This document shows, piece after piece, positions 23,948-32,569 of a DNA stretch of 64,000 nucleotides. How positions within the stretch are numbered: the first letter of the stretch is position 1; every line of letters begins with the position of its first letter. A model generated the notes under the pieces. That model made no database searches and was not told the DNA's origin. It saw only the letters and a list, made by a program, of their open reading frames with translations. The stretch lies in the NCBI RefSeq assembly GCF_009847015.1, contig NZ_WVEM01000005.1, positions 248,001 through 312,000 on the forward strand, given 5' to 3'. Origin of the DNA: Sunxiuqinia indica (GTDB lineage Bacteria; Bacteroidota; Bacteroidia; Bacteroidales; Prolixibacteraceae). The translations under genes were made by a program, and so were the position numbers.

Positions 23948-25345
23948 TTAGCATTCAGCCAATTCATTTAAATATTCCTCCAAATTGGTGTATCCATCGC
24001 CATCGCAATCACCATTTCTATCGGACGCATTTTTAGGATCAAGTTTATTTTTTACTTCCCATTCATCAGGCATGCCATCCCGATCGGTATCCTTTGGTGC
24101 CGGCTTCGACTTTAATTCAGGCCAGCCGCCAACTGATTTTTGCGAATCAATAATTCCGGAGTTTGCTCCCCAGCTGTCACCAAATTTACAAACGCCGGTT
24201 TCTGTTTCCCAAACAATTCGTTGATCAATCGGGTCTCTTTGAGGTTTCGTTGCTCCTGCGTATTTCAATACCAACCGGTACGCCTCTTCAGCATCCTGCG
24301 TATTAACAGGTGCAAATGGCACGGGTTCTTCTAATCGGGCTCCGTGGATTACTTTATCACTAGCTTTTTGAACTCCCTTGGTCCAATTATCGGCGGTAAC
24401 CTCAGGAAAACCATCAACATAATTGCCCTCAATATAAAACTTGCCAGCTCCCAAAGTATCCGCATTTTCATTGCCTTTATTTTTGATGTACTCATGCGTT
24501 AAACTTAGGATACGATGTGGTAGCTCGCCATTTCTTTTTGTAGCCGGACCTGCCTTATAATAGTTATTCACCAGGTTATAGTTGCCCTCTTCGCCACCAT
24601 AAACATTTTGAAATCCCCAGTTGAAAATCACATTATTTCTGAAATCAGTATATTCGGTTTCAGGAGTAGTATCAAACCGGGCTCCATTAAAACGTGGCAG
24701 CCGGCTGGTGTGACTGGCAATTAAATTATGATGAAATGAGGCTCCTGTACCACCCCAAATTCCCCCATAACCGTGTTTGCCTTTTTTGTGTCCCGAATCA
24801 TACAAGCTTTCACTTACAATACACCACTGAACCGTTAAGTTCTTGTTATCGTAAAAAGACATTGTCTCATCAATCGACCAACTTAAGGAGCAATGATCAA
24901 TAATGATATCCTCCTTGCGCTTACCATTCATGGCATCCTGTGCACTACTTTGCAATGTTTCGTCGCCACATCGAAAACGCAGATGACGAATAATGACATC
25001 ACTTGAACTAACCGAAAAAGCATAATTTTTTACGCAGATTCCGTCTCCCGGTGCTGTTTGCCCGGCAATGGTTACATGTCCGTGGCTAACTTTTAGAGGA
25101 GCTTTGAGTGCAATTGTTCCGGAAACAGCAAAAACGATGGTTCGCCTGCAATCCAACTCAAGTGCCCAACGCAGTGAACCTTCCTGAGGACTATCAGGAT
25201 TATCAGTCAGCTTGTCTACGATATAAACATCGCCACCGCGTCCGCCTTTTGTATAGCGTCCAAAGCCTTCAGCTCCGGGAAACGCCAGCTGCTGTGCCTG
25301 CGCAAACAATGGAAAAAACAGAATGATTAGAATTAGTTTTCGCAT
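23948..25345 (-). CDS. Pectate lyase family 1 (PL1) with C-terminal Ca-binding-type repeat
   Basis: This 465-residue secreted lyase has a signal peptide (LILIILFFPLFAQAQ) followed by the typical Bacteroidota PL1 opening FPGAEGFGRYTKGGRGGDVY. The beta-helix core includes TIAGQTAPGDGICVKNY, VIIRHLRFRCGDE, IIIDHCSLSWSIDETMS (catalytic Ca region) and the RLPRFNGAR segment (conserved Arg). The C-terminus has DTDRDGMPDEWE and DCDGDGYTNLEEYLN, an EF-hand/thrombospondin type 3-like calcium repeat common on these lyases. No T9SS signal is seen, so it probably acts in the periplasm. It lies between the GH28 gene and the second CE12. Confidence 0.9.
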   Translation of the reverse strand: MRKLILIILFFPLFAQAQQLAFPGAEGFGRYTKGGRGGDVYIVDKLTDNPDSPQEGSLRWALELDCRRTIVFAVSGTIALKAPLKVSHGHVTIAGQTAPGDGICVKNYAFSVSSSDVIIRHLRFRCGDETLQSSAQDAMNGKRKEDIIIDHCSLSWSIDETMSFYDNKNLTVQWCIVSESLYDSGHKKGKHGYGGIWGGTGASFHHNLIASHTSRLPRFNGARFDTTPETEYTDFRNNVIFNWGFQNVYGGEEGNYNLVNNYYKAGPATKRNGELPHRILSLTHEYIKNKGNENADTLGAGKFYIEGNYVDGFPEVTADNWTKGVQKASDKVIHGARLEEPVPFAPVNTQDAEEAYRLVLKYAGATKPQRDPIDQRIVWETETGVCKFGDSWGANSGIIDSQKSVGGWPELKSKPAPKDTDRDGMPDEWEVKNKLDPKNASDRNGDCDGDGYTNLEEYLNELAEC

Positions 25346-25362
25346 AATTCAATGTCTTGAAT

Positions 25363-27063
25363 TTACTTACTAACCTTCACCTCACTACTGTTCACTTCTT
25401 TATCCAGAACTAATACTTCATCTACATTTATATCCGACATCACCTTAATTTCCACATTCTCGGTCTTTGCTCCACTCACGGAAATCATGGGTTGATCAGC
25501 TTTTTGAATTTCAAGCCCGGAAATCTTCACATCTTTCACATTATAAAAATTAAGAGCAGGTTGAACTTTTGCCTTTAAGTGAAGATTTTTCACCGTAATG
25601 CCTTTTGCATCCATACATAGCAAGCCATTTTCTGCTTCCATTGTTAGGTTTTCCAATAAAACATTCTCCAGATTCATTTCAGGAAGACCTTGTAAATAAA
25701 TCGCCTGATGAGCCCCTTTGCATCGAACATTTTTTATCGTTATATCTTTAAACTGAGGTGTTTCTTCGGTTACCGGAGGGATGACTTCCTCTATTTTTTC
25801 ATTATCCTTGTCTGCCAACATCTCGGAAACTGATTTGCCTCCATAATATAAGTTGAAAGAAATCGCATTGGTCGGAATATCAATCATATCGACATCTGAA
25901 ATATAGATTCCTTCAACAACGCCGCCGCGTCCACGTGTACTTTTAAAGCGTAAACCAACATCAGTTCCCATAAAAGTACATCCAGAAACGTGTAGGTTTT
26001 TTACACCTCCGGACATTTCGCTTCCAACAGTTACACCGCCATGTCCGTGATAAACAATGCAATTCTTAACCACCATATTTTCATTAGCAATTCCTCGATC
26101 ACGTCCATCTTCATCTTTTCCTGACTTGATGCAAATTGCGTCGTCGCCCACATCAAAAGAAGAGTCGTATAACACCGTGTTTTTGCATGATTCAACATCT
26201 ATCCCATCACCGTTTTGCGAGTACCATGGGTTGCGGACATCAATATTGCGGACCGTCAAGTTCTCGCACATTAGCGGGTGAATATTCCAGGCCGGAGAGT
26301 TTTGAAAAACAGGTCCGTCAAGCAATACCTTGTTACAATTTACCAGACTCACCATCACCGGACGCATAAAATCTTTAATTTTATTGTAATCCTCCATATT
26401 GTCATATTTCTGAACCACGTTCATATCAGCCATCTCAACTGCGTCAAGATATTGCTGAGAAGGATACCAGATGCGGCCATCTTTATCGACGACGCCACCT
26501 GAGTTGACAAACTCGTTCCATTGTTTATCTGTCAATTTCGACCTTTTAACAGGACGCCAGGCATCACCTGAACCATCAATCACACCAGTTCCTGTAATAG
26601 CAATATTCTCCAGATCATTTCCCGAAATCGGCGACTGACAGCGTACGGTATTCAGTCCTTCAAAACTGGTTTCAACCAACGGATAAAGATCTTTATTGGT
26701 GCTAAAAATAATCAACGCACCATCTTCCAAATGAAGATTGATGTTACTCTTCAATACGACTGGTCCGGTCAGCCAAATTCCGCGAGGAACAGATACTATT
26801 CCGCCACCCTTTTCAGCAACTTGGTCAATCGCATCAGCGAACGCTTTTGTATTTAATACCTGGCCATCACCAACTGCCCCATATTCTGTAATCGATGCTG
26901 AATAATCAGGGAAACTTGGTTCAATGACCATTGGCATTTCAAATTCAACCCCCTCATAAATATCAAATGTTTTTTCGACTTTAGGTTGCTGTGCTGTACA
27001 AGCGACAGCGACAAATAACAACAGGTATAAATGCGTTGTAAAAAATCCAGCTAGCTTTTTCAT
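25363..27063 (-). CDS. GH28 polygalacturonase-family lipoprotein
   Basis: This 566-residue right-handed beta-helix enzyme hydrolyses galacturonan chains, either polygalacturonase or rhamnogalacturonan hydrolase. The signal ends in VAVAC (Cys22), a lipobox. The N-terminal ITEYGAVGDG motif and VPRGIWLTGPVVLKSN are standard for GH28. Catalytic motifs are present in order: NGDGIDVESC (Asp), VGDDAICIKSG (Asp-Asp), YHGHGGVTVGSE (His) and LRFKSTRGRGG (Arg-Lys). It lies 12 bases after the first CE12 gene. Exo- or endo-action cannot be decided from sequence. Confidence 0.92.
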   Translation of the reverse strand: MKKLAGFFTTHLYLLLFVAVACTAQQPKVEKTFDIYEGVEFEMPMVIEPSFPDYSASITEYGAVGDGQVLNTKAFADAIDQVAEKGGGIVSVPRGIWLTGPVVLKSNINLHLEDGALIIFSTNKDLYPLVETSFEGLNTVRCQSPISGNDLENIAITGTGVIDGSGDAWRPVKRSKLTDKQWNEFVNSGGVVDKDGRIWYPSQQYLDAVEMADMNVVQKYDNMEDYNKIKDFMRPVMVSLVNCNKVLLDGPVFQNSPAWNIHPLMCENLTVRNIDVRNPWYSQNGDGIDVESCKNTVLYDSSFDVGDDAICIKSGKDEDGRDRGIANENMVVKNCIVYHGHGGVTVGSEMSGGVKNLHVSGCTFMGTDVGLRFKSTRGRGGVVEGIYISDVDMIDIPTNAISFNLYYGGKSVSEMLADKDNEKIEEVIPPVTEETPQFKDITIKNVRCKGAHQAIYLQGLPEMNLENVLLENLTMEAENGLLCMDAKGITVKNLHLKAKVQPALNFYNVKDVKISGLEIQKADQPMISVSGAKTENVEIKVMSDINVDEVLVLDKEVNSSEVKVSK

Positions 27064-27075
27064 TATATTATGTAT

Positions 27076-27897
27076 TTATTGTTTTCCTATTTTTTTCATT
27101 TCTTCATAAACCAATCGAGCCACTTCTTTTGCTCCTTCTGGTTGAAAGTGCGTATTATCATCCTGTCCATCTGGATAGGCTTCGTAAACGCCGGCAGGTA
27201 AGTTCATGAAATAATTTTTTGATACGTACTCTTTTCCTTTTTCAGAAAAAGAATCCATTGATCGTTGATTCAAGTCAATCAACAAAACATCCATTTCATT
27301 ACCAACCGCTTTCATTGCATCAGGATAATCTCCATGAATGTTTTGCAGGTGCCCATCTTCCCAGGGATAGTTCCGGGCAACGGGAGTTACTAATATCGGA
27401 GTACCTCCTTTTTCACGTGTTTGATTGATAAACAAGCGTAAAAACTCTTTGTAGCCCTCAATATTAACATATCGCGCGGGCTTGCTTTCGGCTGCATCAT
27501 TATGTCCAAACTGCATCAAGACCAAATCACCGACTTGCAGTTCGTTATAAACAGCTCGCCAGCGCCCTTCCTGAAAAAAAGTACGAGTGCTGCGCCCCCC
27601 CTTGGCTCGGTCGTCAACAACCAAGCTATCGGCATCAGTCAATTGGCTGATTTGCGAAATGCTGTCTTTTGACATAAATGGCTGAAATACCTGCCCCCAA
27701 CCTGTAATTGGATGTCGTTTCGACAGGTAATCTTCTTCTAAAGCATAATTGGCAACCGTTGAATCTCCAATCAACCAAACCTTGCTTACTTTTTCTTTGA
27801 GCTCCTCTTGCTTGTCGGTACATGATTTTAAGATTGGTGACAATCCTAAAATCAGCATCAGAGCAACTGCGCGATATTTACCTAGTTTTTGCTGCAT
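27076..27897 (-). CDS. Rhamnogalacturonan acetylesterase-type SGNH lipoprotein (CE12-like)
   Basis: This is the first of two CE12-like enzymes in the operon (273 residues). A hydrophobic signal ends in ILKSC (Cys26). SGNH blocks are LIGDSTVAN (Ser46), TGWGQVFQPF, KGGRSTRTFF, LMQFGHNDAA and the terminal DDNTHFQPEGAKE (Asp, His). It starts 3 bases after the GH43 stop and ends 12 bases before GH28, so it is clearly in the same transcript. It is distinct from the shorter copy at 23091, with extra sequence around KNYFMNLPAGVYEAYPDGQ. Removing acetyl groups would open pectin backbones to the GH28 and PL1 enzymes. Confidence 0.9.
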   Translation of the reverse strand: MQQKLGKYRAVALMLILGLSPILKSCTDKQEELKEKVSKVWLIGDSTVANYALEEDYLSKRHPITGWGQVFQPFMSKDSISQISQLTDADSLVVDDRAKGGRSTRTFFQEGRWRAVYNELQVGDLVLMQFGHNDAAESKPARYVNIEGYKEFLRLFINQTREKGGTPILVTPVARNYPWEDGHLQNIHGDYPDAMKAVGNEMDVLLIDLNQRSMDSFSEKGKEYVSKNYFMNLPAGVYEAYPDGQDDNTHFQPEGAKEVARLVYEEMKKIGKQ

Positions 27898-27900
27898 GAA

Positions 27901-29553
27901 TTATTTCTTAAGCTCGTCAATTCTAAACCAGTCGATGTCAACGGTACCCGAATCATTGATGATTCCATCGCGAAGCGCGAAATAGCCAATTTTTGCACCA
28001 ATCCAACGACCAGGAACTGCAGAGAAACTCTCTCCAACTTCCTTAAATTTCTTTCCGTTCTTACTGATGCTAAAACTGCAAACAGCTCCTTCTTTTACGT
28101 TAATTCGGAAATAAACGGTATTGCTATCAAAATCGTCGCAATACAGTTCCTTTTCGACACCTCCTGTGCGGGCATTTTCGCAATTTACCACTCGGGCCAT
28201 CAGCTTTTCGCCAACCTGCTTTAAGGAAATGTATTGATAGTTTTCACCCATCACAACAAACCCGACTTCTTCGCCATCAAATCGGTGATTGAAGGTCAGT
28301 TTGGTCGTTGCCATGAACTCTTCCGCCGGAAATTTCTGTAATAATAAATTCGGAATAGGCCAAAGACTTACATAATTCTCAGGACGAGGTTTGCAGTTTA
28401 ACCTGTAATACCCCAAGTTACCTGACGGGTAACCAAATTTAAGCTTTGGATTAGCATGCCATTGCCACTGAATTCCCAACTTGTGTGTATTAAATTCATC
28501 GCTTTCGGGCGGAGTTACAACTGGGTAAGTACCACCAACGTCGGGTTTTTTGTACGATGCAACAGGCTCACCTATTCCATTGCCATCCTGATCAACTCCC
28601 ATCACAGGCCAATCGTTTTCCCAACTCATGGGTTGCAAGTGCACAATACGTCCGTAGGCTTCTTTATCCTGAAAATGAATGAACCAATCTTCGCCAGTTT
28701 GGGTATCTACCCAAGCTCCTTGATGAGGGCCATTAATATCTGTTTCTCCTTGCTCTAAAACAACTTTCTCTTCGTAAGGGCCATAGATATTTTTTGAGCG
28801 TAATATCAACTGCCAACCAGTTGAAACACCTCCGGCTGGAGCAAAAATATAGTAGTAACCGTTTCGTTTGTAAAACTTAGGTCCCTCAACTGTTGGATGA
28901 GCTTCGTGACCATCAATTAACATGACATCATTACCTATCAATTGTGTCCCATCAGGGGTCATTTCGCTCAGCATCAATACACTTTTCACAGTCGCTCTGC
29001 TTCCGGCAAATGCATACACCAAATAAGCTTTCCCATCGTCGTCCCAAAGCGGCGATGGATCAATCAGGCCTTTGCCTCCACGCACCAAAACAGGTTCAGA
29101 CCATTTACCGGCCGGATCTTCTGCTTTTGTCATATAAATTCCAATGTCAGGATCAGGATAATAAATGTAGTACTCGCCTTCGTGATAACGGATACAGGGA
29201 GCCCACACGCCATTGCCGTGTTGTGGTTTATCAAACACATCAAAGGGTGGTTGTTTAGGCAACGCATAATTAATCAATTCCCAATTCACCAAATCTTTAG
29301 AATGCAAAATGGGTAAGCCGGGAACACAATTAAACGACGATGCAGTCATATAAAAATCGTCGCCAACCCGCACAGCGTCAGGATCAGAATAGTCGGAATG
29401 AAGAATGGGATTTTTATAAGTCCCATCGCCGTTATCGGCTACCCATACATTTGAAATATACTGTTTGGAGACATCTTTCTTTTGTGCTAACACCGGATTC
29501 AACATGCTTACAAGACATGCTATAATTAGTAATTGTAGTTTATTAAGCTTCAT
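27901..29553 (-). CDS. GH43 glycoside hydrolase with C-terminal beta-sandwich domain
   Basis: This 550-residue secreted enzyme probably removes arabinose, xylose or galactose side chains from pectin. A signal peptide ends near ACLVSMLNPVLAQ. The five-bladed propeller begins KNPILHSDYSDPDAVRVGDD, in which the catalytic base Asp lies, continues with WAPCIRYHEGEYYIYY and KGLIDPSPLWDDDGKAYL (pKa-modulating Asp region) and EAHPTVEGPKFYKRNGYYYI (general acid Glu). Residues about 345-550 are a concanavalin-like beta-xylosidase C-terminal domain (GH43_C2 type) starting near PPESDEFNTHKLGIQWQW. The gene follows CE8 by 20 bases. Sugar specificity within GH43 is uncertain. Confidence 0.9.
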   Translation of the reverse strand: MKLNKLQLLIIACLVSMLNPVLAQKKDVSKQYISNVWVADNGDGTYKNPILHSDYSDPDAVRVGDDFYMTASSFNCVPGLPILHSKDLVNWELINYALPKQPPFDVFDKPQHGNGVWAPCIRYHEGEYYIYYPDPDIGIYMTKAEDPAGKWSEPVLVRGGKGLIDPSPLWDDDGKAYLVYAFAGSRATVKSVLMLSEMTPDGTQLIGNDVMLIDGHEAHPTVEGPKFYKRNGYYYIFAPAGGVSTGWQLILRSKNIYGPYEEKVVLEQGETDINGPHQGAWVDTQTGEDWFIHFQDKEAYGRIVHLQPMSWENDWPVMGVDQDGNGIGEPVASYKKPDVGGTYPVVTPPESDEFNTHKLGIQWQWHANPKLKFGYPSGNLGYYRLNCKPRPENYVSLWPIPNLLLQKFPAEEFMATTKLTFNHRFDGEEVGFVVMGENYQYISLKQVGEKLMARVVNCENARTGGVEKELYCDDFDSNTVYFRINVKEGAVCSFSISKNGKKFKEVGESFSAVPGRWIGAKIGYFALRDGIINDSGTVDIDWFRIDELKK

Positions 29554-29573
29554 GTTCTATTTAGTTTGTTAAT

Positions 29574-30560
29574 TTATCTACGTTTTTCAACAAATGCTTT
29601 TCCGGGCATCCACCCATCAAAAATATTCTCTAACGTATAATTGGCTCTTTGCTCTTTAGTTAGTTGTGGCGCCCACGCTACACGTTTTTTGGGATTAGCA
29701 CCCTCACCTGTATTTTGGTACTCAACGTAAGTTGACTTTCTTTCGGCTTCTTCTTTTCCCCAATTATGCCAACCTTCTTCTTTAATCACTTCGCTCAGCT
29801 CACATTCAATAAAAGCTGTTTTGGCATAGGGTCTCCAGGGACGGCCAAGATAAACGGAGCCTGCCGGAGCATTGCCTGTGATTTTACAATGCAAAAAAAC
29901 AAAGCCAAAAGGTGTTTCCTCCAAGGTTGACGCAGCCGTTACATAGCCTGGGGCTTTGCAAAAGATTTCGCAATCTTCGAAGACAGCTGTTGACCAACCA
30001 AAAATAAAATCGACCGTACCCTCAATGTAACAGTTTTTATAGTATTGACGACTATTTTCTCCTTGCGGATACAGGGTATCCTGATTTCCCAAAAAACGAC
30101 AATTATTAAAGAAAATACGGTCGCCGGTAACCCGAACAGCAACCGCCTGACCTACTGAACCGGCAGAATTTTCGAAGGTGATATTTTCGGCATTAAAGTC
30201 GTTGCCAAACACATAAAAGCCCGACGAACCGGTTGTTCCCATTTCTTCTCCAAAACAATTTTCTTTGGAAGCATAATCATCGTTTGTAATAAGGGTGTTC
30301 TCAACACTTTCACCGATAAAACTGACCTTGTTTTTAGAACTCGGCAAAATCAATTTTTCTTTGTAAACACCGTTTTTGATAAAGATGGTCGTTCTCTCTT
30401 TCCGAAAATGAGGAACAGCATCAATGGCTTCCTGAACAGTGGTAAAATCACCTGATCCATCTTTCGAAACTACAAAATCAAATTGCTGCCCAACATTGGC
30501 AAAACCAAATGTATTTAACAGAACAAAAAGTACCAGTAGCCCGTAGTTTTTTAGTTGCAT
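29574..30560 (-). CDS. Pectin methylesterase (CE8)
   Basis: This secreted enzyme demethylates homogalacturonan so that lyases and GH28 can act. The start is taken at the ATG at 30560, which gives a signal peptide (YGLLVLFVLLNTFGFANV); the longer frame from 30617 adds 19 hydrophilic residues. The 328-residue beta-helix shows all CE8 motifs: DGSGDFTTVQEAIDAVP, SVGQAVAVRV (Gln138), LGNQDTLYP (Asp161), EGTVDFIFG (Asp184) and YLGRPWRPYA (Arg240). The gene lies 155 bases downstream of the GH105 gene; this gap might hold an internal promoter, but none is evident. Confidence 0.93.
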   Translation of the reverse strand: MQLKNYGLLVLFVLLNTFGFANVGQQFDFVVSKDGSGDFTTVQEAIDAVPHFRKERTTIFIKNGVYKEKLILPSSKNKVSFIGESVENTLITNDDYASKENCFGEEMGTTGSSGFYVFGNDFNAENITFENSAGSVGQAVAVRVTGDRIFFNNCRFLGNQDTLYPQGENSRQYYKNCYIEGTVDFIFGWSTAVFEDCEIFCKAPGYVTAASTLEETPFGFVFLHCKITGNAPAGSVYLGRPWRPYAKTAFIECELSEVIKEEGWHNWGKEEAERKSTYVEYQNTGEGANPKKRVAWAPQLTKEQRANYTLENIFDGWMPGKAFVEKRR

Positions 30561-30715
30561 GTTTTCTATATTTTGATCGCTCAGTTCTGTTTTTGTGTCG
30601 CAGAGTTTTTGATTCACCTAAAAAAAACTGGCGATACGATAAAAAAACGTATACTGTCACTCTGAAAAAAATTCAAAATAACAATACTTTTCACCCCTTT
30701 TGATCTCTTAATTCA

Positions 30716-31942
30716 TTATTTGCTGATTTCCAGGCTGGCCAAAATAAATGGACCGACGCCTTTTGGATCATTATCACGAATAGGCTCACTAATGTAGTAC
30801 TCAAAAGACGCATCACGATACGGATCGCCGCCAAGTCCTGCGACAGAACAAACATCGGTTAGGCTAATCGTGCCATTTTCATTTTCTTTAATGAAGTTAT
30901 CCAAAATGCCGGCGTATCCTTTTTCGGCTACCTCACGATATTCTTCGTCAATATATCCTACTCGAGTGGCTTTAGCCAATGCATAAACAAACATGCTTGA
31001 AGCAGACGATTCCAGGTAATTTCCTTCCCGGTCTCCCTGATCTAACACCTGATACCAAAGACCTGTTTCTTCGTCCTGCCACTTTTTCAAACCGGCTGCT
31101 ACTTCTTGCAATATCTCAACAACCTGGTGTTTTTCAGGATGATCTTCAGGAATAAAATCCAATGCATCAACCAGAGCTGCAGCATACCATCCCATTGCAC
31201 GTCCCCAGAAATGAGGAGAACATCCGGTTTCCGGATCTGCCCAACGCTGCTCTTTGCTTTCATCCCATCCGTGGTAGTTTAACCCAACGATTGAGTCATA
31301 GGTATGCTTGTGTACGGTGACGAATTGATTGATCACATCATCAAATGCTGCCGGCTCGTCGAACACTTTTCCAAACTCGGCATAAAACGGAGCTCCCATA
31401 TATAAGCCATCTAACCACATTTGATGAGGGTATCTTTTTTTGTGCCAAAACCCACCTTCCGAAGTACGTGGATGATCCTCCAATTGATCGCGTAATATGA
31501 AAATAGTCTTTTTGTAGCGCTCATCACCTGTCTTTTCATATAGATCAAACAAGAATTTACCAGAGTTAATTTTATCAATATTAAAATCACTCTTTTTATA
31601 ACCTTTTATTTCACCATCTTCGTTAATGAACTGATCTGCATACTCTTTGGCATATTCGTAATAAGCAGAATCTCCTGTTTCCTCCGACAATTCAACCATG
31701 GCTGAAGAAACCAGTCCGGCAGTATAGCTCCATTTTCCTTCAGGGTTAAAATCTACGGTTGAAGCCTCCGGAAAGTGAACCATCTCGGAGTCGGCCATAC
31801 GAACTGCCATTTTAATCGCTGTTGAGTCTGCAACGATTGGGTCAGACTCCTTTTCCTTTTTTTCGGTTGTTGTGCATTGGCTGAAGGTAAAGCCAATCAG
31901 TGCCAGAATCAGATAAGCATTTTTAACTTTTGTCAGGTACAT
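30716..31942 (-). CDS. GH105 unsaturated rhamnogalacturonyl/galacturonyl hydrolase
   Basis: This enzyme removes the unsaturated uronic acid left at chain ends by pectate or rhamnogalacturonan lyases. The 408-residue protein has a hydrophobic signal (AYLILALIGFTFSQC); Cys23 could be lipidated, although Gln before Cys is not a perfect lipobox. The alpha6/alpha6 barrel motifs include GKWSYTAGLVSSAM, YPHQMWLDGLYMG (catalytic Asp), HFWGRAMGWYAAAL and ESSASSMFVYALAKA. It is the first gene of the minus-strand pectin operon. Envelope location matches the other operon products, consistent with oligosaccharide breakdown in the periplasm. Confidence 0.92.
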   Translation of the reverse strand: MYLTKVKNAYLILALIGFTFSQCTTTEKKEKESDPIVADSTAIKMAVRMADSEMVHFPEASTVDFNPEGKWSYTAGLVSSAMVELSEETGDSAYYEYAKEYADQFINEDGEIKGYKKSDFNIDKINSGKFLFDLYEKTGDERYKKTIFILRDQLEDHPRTSEGGFWHKKRYPHQMWLDGLYMGAPFYAEFGKVFDEPAAFDDVINQFVTVHKHTYDSIVGLNYHGWDESKEQRWADPETGCSPHFWGRAMGWYAAALVDALDFIPEDHPEKHQVVEILQEVAAGLKKWQDEETGLWYQVLDQGDREGNYLESSASSMFVYALAKATRVGYIDEEYREVAEKGYAGILDNFIKENENGTISLTDVCSVAGLGGDPYRDASFEYYISEPIRDNDPKGVGPFILASLEISK

Positions 31943-31990
31943 TTTGTTTTAATTTTAGAGGCATAAATAAACTTAGGGAGGAGTCTTGTT

Positions 31991-32095
31991 TTAAAAAATA
32001 ATATTCACAAGAATAACCAATGCGACAACCAGCCCGATCACAACGATCGTTATGGTCCAGGAATTTCTTTTCAGATCTTTTCGCATTTTATCCAT
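31991..32095 (-). CDS. Possible 34-residue single-helix membrane peptide
   Basis: A complete small frame with ATG and TAA lies 48 bases before the GH105 start on the same strand. It encodes a basic N-terminus (MDKMRKDLKRNSW) followed by one hydrophobic helix of about 20 residues (ITIVVIGLVVALVILVNIIF). The positive-then-hydrophobic layout is that of a small inner-membrane protein with a cytoplasmic N-terminus. No family is recognised. It could equally be a chance frame in the leader of the pectin operon; its clean composition and position make it worth annotating. Confidence 0.45.
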   Translation of the reverse strand: MDKMRKDLKRNSWTITIVVIGLVVALVILVNIIF

Positions 32096-32569
32096 AAGTT
32101 TTAGTGCCTGTTATTAAGCTTACCAAAAATAAGACGACAATCCCGCACTTGCCTTAGATTAATTCCCAAAAAGAACAGGCCTCAATATCAAAGAGGGAAA
32201 TACATACCAAATAGCGGGGTCTATTTTCCCACACACTGTTTACACATCAAAAAAGCAACTTACAATCAGAGAAATAAAACAAACGCTACGAATACAATTT
32301 TGGCTTTTAATCCTGTCGCAAACAAGCTATTGAGAAAAAAAACTGGGTAAAAGAAAATTCTAAAAGCTGACTATCTCCATGGTAAAATCAAGGGGTACTA
32401 CGCCAACTTCAATTCTGTTAAAAAACAGAAAATCGAATTTCCTTATTTCGCCCCTCTGTCATTTGGAAGACGAACATCTCTCTTATAAATCAGCCCGAAA
32501 ACAGGAAACCTCGAAGATCTATTTGACTAAATCGATTGTCGTATTGAAAGTAGAGCGACCCGACCTAAT
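32096..32569. other. Intergenic region upstream of the pectin operon
   Basis: This 474-base AT-rich stretch lies between the end of the hybrid regulator gene and the small peptide/GH105. It should contain the pectin operon promoter and the regulator's binding sites, but I found no exact TAnnTTTG on the minus strand and no clear direct repeats. A plus-strand open frame (32379-32609) runs into the regulator gene and has no family features; it is not called. Confidence 0.4.
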
